Assembly (NCBI RefSeq): GCF_030693485.1
Contig: NZ_JAUYAN010000008.1
Location: forward strand, 1-38,741
Direction: 5' to 3'
Origin: Bradyrhizobium sp.
GTDB lineage: Bacteria; Pseudomonadota; Alphaproteobacteria; Rhizobiales; Xanthobacteraceae
DNA length: 38,741 nt
The notes under the pieces are model-generated. The model worked only from the letters and a program-made list of their open reading frames with translations. It was not told the origin of the DNA and ran no database searches. Positions 18,503 through 25,361 of the stretch are shown here, one piece after another. How positions within the stretch are numbered: the stretch's first letter is position 1; every line of letters begins with the position of its first letter. The position numbers and the translations under genes are program-made.

Positions 18503-19477
18503 ATGAAAGCCTATGTCTACGGCGCCAATGGCGCCGAAATCACCGATGTCGCGAAGCCATCGCCGAAAGCCCACCAGGTGCTGGTTCGCGTGCGCGCCTG
18601 CGGCCTCAACCGCGCCGACCTCGGCATGACCAAGGGCCATGTCCATGGCAGCGCCGGCGGCGCCGGCACCGTGCTCGGGATGGAATGGGCGGGCGAGGTC
18701 GCCGAAGTCGGCGCCGACACCAGGGGCGTTGTGGTCGGCGATAGAGTGATGGGCTCCGGCGGCGCTGCGTTCGCGGAATATACCCTGGCCGATCACGGCC
18801 GGCTGTTCCACGTTCCCGCCAACGCCAATATGAGCTTCGAGGACGCGGCCACCCTGCCCGTCGCGCTCGCCACCATGCACAACGCGGTCGTCACCAACGG
18901 CGCCCTGCAGCCCGGCCAGACCGTGCTGATCCAGGGCGCCAGTTCCGGCGTCGGCCTGATGGCGCTGCAGATTGCAAAACTCAAGGGCGCGAAAACCGTG
19001 ATCGGCTCCTCGACCGACGCGATGCGCCGCGGACGGCTGAAGGATTTCGGCGCCGACCTCGCGGTGGATTCGTCCGATCCCGGCTGGGTCGACCAGGTGT
19101 TGAAGGCGACGGATGGCGAAGGCGTCGACCTGATCGTCGACCAGATTTCGGGCCCGGTCGCCAACCAGAATCTCAAGGCCACCAAGGTCAAGGGCCGCAT
19201 CGTCAATGTCGGCCGGCTCGGCGGCACCCATGGCGATTTCAACTTCGATCTGCACGCCGCGCGCCGCATCAACTATATCGGCGTCACCTTCCGCACCCGC
19301 TCGATCGAGGAAATCCGCGAGATCTTCAACGAAGTCCGCAAGGACATCTGGCCCGCGGTGGAGTCGCGAAAACTGCAACTGCCGATCGACAAGGTGTTTG
19401 CCTTCGACGACATCGGCAAGGCCTTCGAGCACATGGAAGCCAACAGGCACCTCGGCAAGATCGTGGTGACGCTGTAG
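18503..19477 (+). CDS. Zinc-independent MDR-family NAD(P)H:quinone oxidoreductase-like protein
   Basis: A 324-residue medium-chain dehydrogenase/reductase. The GroES-like N-terminal domain (CGLNRADLGMTKG, LGMEWAGEVAEVG, GDRVMGSGGAAFAEY) lacks the catalytic Zn ligands of alcohol dehydrogenases. The Rossmann domain carries the NADPH-binding AxxGxG-type loop VLIQGASSGVGLMALQIAK (about residues 140-158). This places it with the quinone oxidoreductase (QOR) or enoyl reductase branch. ATG 18503 lies 34 nt after the preceding NADH:quinone reductase gene, so the two are probably one operon. A dispersed palindromic repeat follows the stop. The substrate cannot be resolved further. Confidence 0.87.
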   Translation: MKAYVYGANGAEITDVAKPSPKAHQVLVRVRACGLNRADLGMTKGHVHGSAGGAGTVLGMEWAGEVAEVGADTRGVVVGDRVMGSGGAAFAEYTLADHGRLFHVPANANMSFEDAATLPVALATMHNAVVTNGALQPGQTVLIQGASSGVGLMALQIAKLKGAKTVIGSSTDAMRRGRLKDFGADLAVDSSDPGWVDQVLKATDGEGVDLIVDQISGPVANQNLKATKVKGRIVNVGRLGGTHGDFNFDLHAARRINYIGVTFRTRSIEEIREIFNEVRKDIWPAVESRKLQLPIDKVFAFDDIGKAFEHMEANRHLGKIVVTL

Positions 19478-19490
19478 CGCATGATGCGCG

Positions 19491-19569
19491 CAGGGTGGGC
19501 AAAGGCGCGCTTCGCGCCGTGCCCGCCAGCTATCTTGAAGGGTGGGCACGCTGCGCTTTGCCCACCCTG
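19491..19569. repeat. Dispersed long hairpin repeat
   Basis: CAGGGTGGGCAAAG (19491-19504) and CTTTGCCCACCCTG (19556-19569) are perfect inverted arms around about 50 nt that contain a smaller GCGC palindrome. This is a common intergenic repeat of Bradyrhizobium. It may act as a transcript-end stabiliser for the MDR gene. Confidence 0.75.
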
Positions 19570-19684
19570 GGGAGCCGCGCCTTAAATCAGGACAATTCGC
19601 AACAATCCCTGCTGCGAGTGAGTGGCGATTGCACCGGCCGATCCGCGCTTTTAACCGGCAAGCCGGGCTGCTACACGACGGCCC

Positions 19685-21067
19685 ATGGTTCACCCCGTTC
19701 ACAACCTCAAGGCCCGCGTCGCGGCGATCTCGATTTTCGCCAGCGCCGCCATGGCCGCGGCGAAACTCGCCGTCGGCATCGCCATCGGCTCGCTGGCGAT
19801 GATTTCCGATGCGTTGCACAGCGTGATCGACATGGTGGCCACCATCATCACCTGGGCGGTGGTGCGGGTTTCCGACCAGCCTGCGGACGCCGAACATCAC
19901 TACGGCCATGGCAAGTTCGAGAGCCTTTCGGCGCTCGGCATCACCGCCTTGCTCTATGTGCTGGCGGGAGGCATCCTGGTCGAATCCTGGAGCCGCCTCA
20001 GCGAACGCGCGCCGCCGCCGACCCTCTCGGCCATCCCCTTCATCGTGCTCGTGGTCGAGATCGCCGTGAATTTGTGGCGCGCCAGGGCGCTGCACCGTGC
20101 CGCGCGCGAAACGCACAGCCAGGCGCTCGCCGCCGATGCACTGCACTTCGCCTCCGACATGTTCGGTTCCTTTGCCGTTATCGCCGGCCTCATCCTGGCC
20201 GGCCTCGGCTTCTGGTGGGGCGATGCGGCTGCCGCCATCGCCGTCGCCCTGATCATCGGCCTGCTCGGCGTGAGGATGACGCGCTCCACCGTGGAGACCC
20301 TGCTCGACCGCGCGCCCGCGGGCGTCCCGGAGAAGGCCGATGCCGCGATCAGGACGGCGCCCGGCGTGGTCGATATCGAGCGGCTGCGGGTGCGGATGGT
20401 CGGCGCCACCCACTTCATCGACGCCATCGTGCAGGTGCCGCGCACCTATCCGATCGATCGCGTCGAGGAGATCAAGCGCGTGGCCCAGGCCGCCGTCAGC
20501 AGGGCGCTCGGCGACGCCGACCTGACGTTCACCGCCGTGCCGGTCGCACGCGACAATGAAAGCGTGCGGGAACGCATCATGGTGATCGCGCGCAATTCCG
20601 GCCTCGCGGTCCACCATGTCACGGTGCACGACCTCGGCGGCAGGCTGACCGTCAGCATCGACCTCGAAGTCGACGGCGAGATGGAACTGACGGCGGCCCA
20701 CGACATCGCCCACGGGCTGGAGCGCAACATCCGCGACGAATTCGGCGAAGACGTCGAAGTCGACACCCACATCGAGCCGCTGGAACCGGAACTGCCGCAG
20801 GGGACCGATGCCGCGCCGGAACGGGTCGAAACCATCAAGGCGGCGCTGACGCGCTTTGCCGCCGACGGCGCCATCCATGACGTGCATAATGTGCGGGTGC
20901 GCGACACCGATGCCGGCGAGATCGTCAACTTCCACTGCCGCGCCGCGCCCTCGATGAGCGTGATCAAGGTGCATGAGAATGTCGACGAGATCGAGCGCGC
21001 GCTGCGCCGCGCGTTCCCGACGGTGAAGCGCGTCATCAGCCACGCCGAGCCGCCGCACCCGGCGTGA
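19685..21067 (+). CDS. Cation diffusion facilitator (CDF) metal exporter with extended C-terminus
   Basis: A 460-residue inner-membrane transporter with six transmembrane segments in residues about 12-200. The metal site is read as HxxxD in TM2 (SDALHSVID, His45/Asp49) and HxxxD in TM5 (DALHFASDMFGS, His154/Asp158). The HxxxD-HxxxD combination is usual for Zn/Cd-type CDFs. AEHHYGHGKFES is the conserved loop after TM2. The cytoplasmic part is about 250 residues, far longer than the 80-90 of YiiP, and appears to hold two or more ferredoxin-like dimerisation units (around residues 205-285, 290-365 and 375-455). A Zn2+/H+ antiport role is likely. The extra domains may bind metal or a partner. Confidence 0.88.
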   Translation: MVHPVHNLKARVAAISIFASAAMAAAKLAVGIAIGSLAMISDALHSVIDMVATIITWAVVRVSDQPADAEHHYGHGKFESLSALGITALLYVLAGGILVESWSRLSERAPPPTLSAIPFIVLVVEIAVNLWRARALHRAARETHSQALAADALHFASDMFGSFAVIAGLILAGLGFWWGDAAAAIAVALIIGLLGVRMTRSTVETLLDRAPAGVPEKADAAIRTAPGVVDIERLRVRMVGATHFIDAIVQVPRTYPIDRVEEIKRVAQAAVSRALGDADLTFTAVPVARDNESVRERIMVIARNSGLAVHHVTVHDLGGRLTVSIDLEVDGEMELTAAHDIAHGLERNIRDEFGEDVEVDTHIEPLEPELPQGTDAAPERVETIKAALTRFAADGAIHDVHNVRVRDTDAGEIVNFHCRAAPSMSVIKVHENVDEIERALRRAFPTVKRVISHAEPPHPA

Positions 21068-21098
21068 AAACCGGCATCGGGCGAGCGTTCTGCTTTCG

Positions 21099-21226
21099 GA
21101 CTCACCTTGCCGGTGATTTTGCGGGCATTTCCGAGTCTCGATTCGCCGTTGGACAACATTTATTTTAATTAACGAATCGTTGACTCTCGACAGCCCGGCC
21201 AAACTGGATTCAAATCCCTGTGATTC
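21099..21226. promoter_or_regulatory. Cluster of seven GANTC (CcrM) sites upstream of PleC-like kinase
   Basis: GANTC occurs at 21099, 21133, 21140, 21174, 21182, 21207 and 21222, with one more at 21324 inside the gene. This is many times the density expected in GC-rich DNA. An AT-rich patch with TTAATTAAC lies at about 21160-21173. In alphaproteobacteria GANTC is methylated by CcrM, and GcrA activates promoters carrying methylated sites, so cell-cycle control of the kinase is likely. Confidence 0.65.
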
Positions 21227-21284
21227 GGAAGTGACTGGGGCCGCTTCCGAACCGGTGCAGAAGGTTCTCCGAGGGGGTCTAGGT

Positions 21285-23588
21285 ATGGCGCGCGCAGACG
21301 CGGCGAGCGCGTGCGTCCAATCCGATTCGATCAAGGGATTGGCGCAGTCGATCGCGAAACCGGCCTACCATCGGCTGTTGGTAGCGGAGCCTGCGCTCCG
21401 CCGCGCGGTGCCTACACTCATCATTGCCTTCCTGATCACGATTTGCCTTGGCGCATTCGTCCAGGTCGTCGATCAGAACCGGCAGAAGCGCGGGACGCTC
21501 AAGCGCGACCTTGCGGCGGTCGCCGATCTGCTCACCGAGCGTCTCGACCGCATCACCTCGGTCCGGCAGGATCGGGCCGCAACCATCGAGCGCCTGCAGA
21601 GCCTGCTGCCCGGCCTCATTCCATCCTGGGGCGTCGCCGCCGGCCGCCACGTCATCGTCACCGGCGCCGACCAGCGGGTTCTCGCCCGCGTCCCGATCGA
21701 AACCGTGCTGGGTGATACCGCCAGCGTTCTCGAGGCCATCAGCGCCGCGCTGGCGCTCAGCGGAACGTCGCAGCAGGGCAACGTCACCGACATCGTGCTG
21801 CCCAACGGCAACGGCGCGCTGGCAATCCAGCGTGTCGTCAAGGCGCTGCCCGGCCAAGTCATCATCATCCAGGAAAAGGTCGATTCGATCTGGCGGTCGG
21901 ACGCCGCACTGTCGGTGACGCTTTCCGCCACCACCGGCTTCGTGGTGCTGATCCTCGGCTTTGCCTTCCACTGGCAGTCGACCCGGGCGCGCGAGGGCGA
22001 TCTCATCAATGACGCGGTGCGCGGCCGGATCGATACCGCGCTCAACCGCGGACGCTGCGGATTGTGGGACTGGGACTTGTCACGCGGCAGGATTTTCTGG
22101 TCGCAATCGATGTTCACGATGCTGGGGCTCGACACCCGCAACGACCTCCTGACCTTCGGCGAGGTCAACGCGCTGGTGAAATCCGACGACATCGACCTGT
22201 TCGCGATCGGCGACCAGCTCATCTCCGGCAAGATCACCCAAATCGACCAGAGTTTCCGGATGCAGCATTCCAGCGGCCACTGGATCTGGCTGCGGGTCCG
22301 CTGCGAGCTCAGCCGGGGCGAGACCGATGCCGGCCTGCATCTGATCGGCATTGCCGTCGACATCACCGAGCAGAAGAGCCTCGCCGAGCGAACCGTGGAG
22401 GCCGACCTGCGGCTGCGCGATGCGATCGAGACCATCCCGGAAGCGTTCGTGCTGTGGGACGCGGAAGACCGCCTGGTGCTCTGCAATTCGCACTTCCAGC
22501 GCCTGCACCGGCTGCCGGATACCGCCGTGACGCCGGGCACCTCCTATGAAACCGTGATCGAAGTAGGCTCCATGCCGGAAGTCCGCACCCGGCTGCACGA
22601 CTCAGCCTCTCGGGCGCCGGGCGCGCGCACCTTCGAGGCGCAACTGGATGACGGCAACTGGCTGCACATCAGCGAACGCCGCACCAAGGATGGCGGCTAT
22701 GTCTCGGTCGGCACCGACATTACCCGCATCAAGGAGCACGAACAGAAGCTGGTCGACAACGACCTTCGCCTGCGCGCCACCGTGATCGACCTGAAGCGTT
22801 CGCAGATCGAACTCGCCGACCTCGCCGAAAAATACTCCGAAGAAAAGAACCGCGCCGAGGAAGCCAACCAGACCAAGTCAAAGTTCCTGGCCAATATGAG
22901 CCACGAACTGCGCACCCCGCTCAACGCCATCATCGGGTTTTCCGAGATCATGGGAAGCGGGATGTTCGGCACCCTCGGCTCGGAAAAATACCAGGAATAC
23001 TGCCACGACATTCTCACCAGCGGGCACTATCTGCTGGAAGTCATCAACGATATCCTCGACATGTCGAAGATCGAGGCCGGCCGGATGAAGCTCGACATGG
23101 AGCAGCTCGACCTGTCGAAAACGCTGGCGGAATCGCTGCGGGTGGTGTCCGGACGCGCCGACGACAAGCATTTGTCGCTCAACGCGGACATCGACGGCGC
23201 GATTTCGGTGGTGGCCGATCGCCGCGCGGTCAAGCAGATCATCGTCAACCTGTTGTCCAATGCGGTCAAGTTCACGCCCGATGGCGGCAAGGTGGTGGTG
23301 CGAAGCCGGGTGCTCGCCGATTCCATCGTGTTGATGATCGCCGACACCGGCATCGGCATCGCCCCGCATTCGCTGCTGCGGCTGGGCCGGCCGTTCGAGC
23401 AGGTCGAGAGCCAATTGACAAAAACCTATCACGGCTCCGGGCTGGGGCTGGCGATCGCGCGCTCGCTGACTAATCTGCACGGCGGGTCGATGAAGCTGCG
23501 CTCGAAACTCGGCGCCGGCACCGTGGTCTGCGTCTCGCTGCCGCGTGACGCCCGCAAGGCCAGGGCCAAGATCTCCGTGGCGGCCTAG
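21285..23588 (+). CDS. PAS-containing hybrid-free sensor histidine kinase, PleC/DivJ type
   Basis: A 767-residue membrane kinase. TM1 is at about residues 42-62 and TM2 at about 207-230, enclosing a 140-residue periplasmic region. Two PAS domains follow at about 245-360 (LWDWDLSRGRIFWS, WIWLRVRCEL, DITEQKSL) and 375-490 (AIETIPEAFVLWDAEDRLVLCN, DITRIKEHE), then a coiled linker. The HisKA domain has FLANMSHELRTPLNAIIGFSE (His540), and the HATPase has N box LLSNAVKFTP, DTGIGI and GSGLGLAIA. The HisKA with EIMGSGMFG is typical of the PleC/DivJ/PdhS group, which acts on DivK/PleD in the cell-cycle pathway. ATG 21285 was preferred over TTG 21180, which lies among the GANTC cluster. No receiver domain is fused. 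Confidence 0.85.
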   Translation: MARADAASACVQSDSIKGLAQSIAKPAYHRLLVAEPALRRAVPTLIIAFLITICLGAFVQVVDQNRQKRGTLKRDLAAVADLLTERLDRITSVRQDRAATIERLQSLLPGLIPSWGVAAGRHVIVTGADQRVLARVPIETVLGDTASVLEAISAALALSGTSQQGNVTDIVLPNGNGALAIQRVVKALPGQVIIIQEKVDSIWRSDAALSVTLSATTGFVVLILGFAFHWQSTRAREGDLINDAVRGRIDTALNRGRCGLWDWDLSRGRIFWSQSMFTMLGLDTRNDLLTFGEVNALVKSDDIDLFAIGDQLISGKITQIDQSFRMQHSSGHWIWLRVRCELSRGETDAGLHLIGIAVDITEQKSLAERTVEADLRLRDAIETIPEAFVLWDAEDRLVLCNSHFQRLHRLPDTAVTPGTSYETVIEVGSMPEVRTRLHDSASRAPGARTFEAQLDDGNWLHISERRTKDGGYVSVGTDITRIKEHEQKLVDNDLRLRATVIDLKRSQIELADLAEKYSEEKNRAEEANQTKSKFLANMSHELRTPLNAIIGFSEIMGSGMFGTLGSEKYQEYCHDILTSGHYLLEVINDILDMSKIEAGRMKLDMEQLDLSKTLAESLRVVSGRADDKHLSLNADIDGAISVVADRRAVKQIIVNLLSNAVKFTPDGGKVVVRSRVLADSIVLMIADTGIGIAPHSLLRLGRPFEQVESQLTKTYHGSGLGLAIARSLTNLHGGSMKLRSKLGAGTVVCVSLPRDARKARAKISVAA

Positions 23589-23994
23589 CTAGCTAGCCCG
23601 GAGCGACTTCTCGACCAAGTTCGAAACCAATCCATCATCCTCTTGCATTCTAGAGATCATCCAGTGTGCAAGGGATCATCGTGATCGACCTCGCAGAGGT
23701 GCCGTCTGCGGCATCCAGTGCTCCATCAAGGAGCTCAACCGAAATGCTCCGCCGTTGTGGGCCTGCCCGACAGCGGCGTGGAGATCCAGAATGCCGCTCT
23801 CGCCGGATTGAACACCGCCACTGATCTACTGCCGGTCGGCCGCCTGGACCATGGTGTCGCTGAACAACAGCGCTTACAATGAGCGGGGCATGTTCGACGG
23901 AGGCGGCAACACGACCGTCGCGCCGCTCGTTTTCCGCATTTCGACGTGTCCACGGCGCCCATGAAGGATCATGTCGGATTTTTCCGGTACAGGG
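23589..23994. other. 406-base intergenic stretch with a possible degraded coding remnant
   Basis: No intact gene is present. On the plus strand, one frame reads VGLPDSGVEIQNAALAGLN (from about 23757) and another, after about 23835, reads MVSLNNSAYNERGMFDGGG and ends in TGA near 23963. Both look protein-like but are in different frames, suggesting a frameshifted remnant of an unidentified gene. A TAGCTAGCTAGC run directly follows the kinase stop. Confidence 0.35.
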
Positions 23995-25026
23995 TTACTT
24001 AACCTCGCGTACAGGTGCTTTGGAAGCAGCGGCATTCAACTCTTTCATCTTCTGCCGGATCGGCGCGAAGGGGCCGTACTTGTGCTGCTCCGCACTGAAG
24101 CCGTCGATCCACGGCGGGAACGGTGCATCGACGGGCTTCTTCAGGCGATCCGGAAAATCCTTGTCGAGATCGGCCTTCTCCGGGCGCGGCTGGCTGTTGA
24201 TGAATGCTGCGACGTCGTAGGCATCGTCGTCCGAGATAACCGGGTCCGCGAAGGTCGTGCCCGCCGGCATGTTGTTCTTGACGAAGGCCGCCGCCGTCAG
24301 CACGCGATACATGCCGGCGCCATTGTTATAGCTGTCCGGGCCCCAGAGCGGCGGGAACTGATAGCCCTTTGCGTCGCCGACCTCCCCGTGACGGACACCC
24401 TGGCCCTTGTCGTCATGGCAAGCGCCACATTTCTCGGCATAGACCTCGGCGCCGCGCGCCGGATCGGCGGCCCGGTTGGGCTCCTTGATCGGGAGCGTGC
24501 CGGCGCCGACAAGGCTGGCCCCCACGGGCACGCCGGTCGAGAGCCATTTCATATAGGCAAGCATTCCCTTCATCTCGCGCGAATCGAGCGGCAGCGGCTT
24601 GCCGTTCATGGATCGATGCATGCAGCCGTTGATGCGTTCCTCCAGGGTCGACACCTCGTTCTCGCGCCCGCGATATTGCGGGAAAGCGCCCCAAACGCCG
24701 AGATAGGGCATCGAGTAGGTTTGCGCGCCCGCCTGGAGATGGCAGCTCTGGCAGGAGAGGTTGTTGCCGGAGAACCGCCTGCCGGCGTCCGCGGCCTCCG
24801 GGCCGATATGCGCGAACGTTTCGGTCAGGAGCTCGTGGCCGTACCTGATCATCTTGCCGTCGGCGGTGTCGGGCAGGGTCGAGATGTCGGGTACTCCGAG
24901 CGTTTTCAGGTCGAACTTCGCGGGAGCATGACCTTGCGGCTTGGCCGGCCGGTCCTGCGCCAGAGCCCATCCCATCAACCCAGCCGTGGCGACAAGGAAC
25001 GCTGCCGTGCGAGCGAAAGCCGTCAT
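23995..25026 (-). CDS. Diheme c-type cytochrome, TsdA-like (thiosulfate dehydrogenase family)
   Basis: A 343-residue periplasmic protein with a signal peptide (residues 1-23, GWALAQD). It has two heme c sites, CQSCH (Cys92-His96) and CGACH (Cys200-His204). Between them lies ERINGCMHRSMNGKPL, where Cys135 matches the conserved cysteine that serves as axial ligand of heme 1 in TsdA thiosulfate dehydrogenase/tetrathionate reductase. SGNNLSCQSCHLQAG is also typical of the SoxA/TsdA-type cytochromes. The likely reaction is 2 thiosulfate to tetrathionate plus two electrons, or the reverse. GAGGTGA precedes ATG 25026. An FNR/FixK-like box lies 65-78 nt upstream. No sox genes or tsdB are adjacent, so the electron partner is unknown. 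Confidence 0.78.
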   Translation of the reverse strand: MTAFARTAAFLVATAGLMGWALAQDRPAKPQGHAPAKFDLKTLGVPDISTLPDTADGKMIRYGHELLTETFAHIGPEAADAGRRFSGNNLSCQSCHLQAGAQTYSMPYLGVWGAFPQYRGRENEVSTLEERINGCMHRSMNGKPLPLDSREMKGMLAYMKWLSTGVPVGASLVGAGTLPIKEPNRAADPARGAEVYAEKCGACHDDKGQGVRHGEVGDAKGYQFPPLWGPDSYNNGAGMYRVLTAAAFVKNNMPAGTTFADPVISDDDAYDVAAFINSQPRPEKADLDKDFPDRLKKPVDAPFPPWIDGFSAEQHKYGPFAPIRQKMKELNAAASKAPVREVK

Positions 25027-25361
25027 CGTTCACCTCATCGACAAGGAGAAACCCATGCCATCAACAAACTAGACGAGCTCGGGCTTGTCATTGATTTCCC
25101 TCAATGGCCTGGCAATTCCGTGAAGGGAACGCATCACCCTTGTTCTTGTTCCGCTAGCTGGGCCGAAAGGCTAAAAACCGGAGGGACGCCGGCTCGCGGC
25201 CCGCGCCGACGGTCTGGATTGTGCCTTCGTCGCATCTGACTTTGATCGCCGTCCAGCTCCCCGCTCTGACGATGCCACCTTCGGTCTGAGCGAATTTCTC
25301 GGACAAGGTCACCGGGAGGTGACGGCTTGTTCGAAAGCGGGGCGTCATCATCTTCGGTGCT
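25027..25361. other. 335-base intergenic stretch upstream of the cytochrome gene
   Basis: It contains the promoter region of the cytochrome gene and the FNR-like box at 25091-25104. A minus-strand open frame (25154-25351, 65 codons, with TEGGIVRAGSWTAIKV) is present but has no recognisable family and no strong ribosome site, so I do not call it a gene. Confidence 0.5.
25091..25104. promoter_or_regulatory. FNR/FixK-like box
   Basis: TTGATTTCCCTCAA matches TTGAT-N4-ATCAA at 9 of 10 arm positions. Its centre is about 71 nt before the cytochrome ATG. If it acts at -41.5, transcription would start about 30 nt before the gene. This suggests low-oxygen control of the cytochrome. Confidence 0.5.

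Noticed and set aside
21180..21284. TTG 21180 as start of the PleC-like kinase
   Set aside because: It would place 35 residues of non-conserved sequence over the GANTC cluster; ATG 21285 has a better upstream AGGGGG and fits the TM1 position.
23586..23597. TAGCTAGCTAGC as a site-specific element
   Set aside because: A short simple repeat directly after a stop codon with nothing else to support a function.
25154..25351. 65-codon minus-strand open frame downstream of glnE's neighbour region as a gene
   Set aside because: No family resemblance, weak start context, and it lies over the upstream region of the cytochrome gene.
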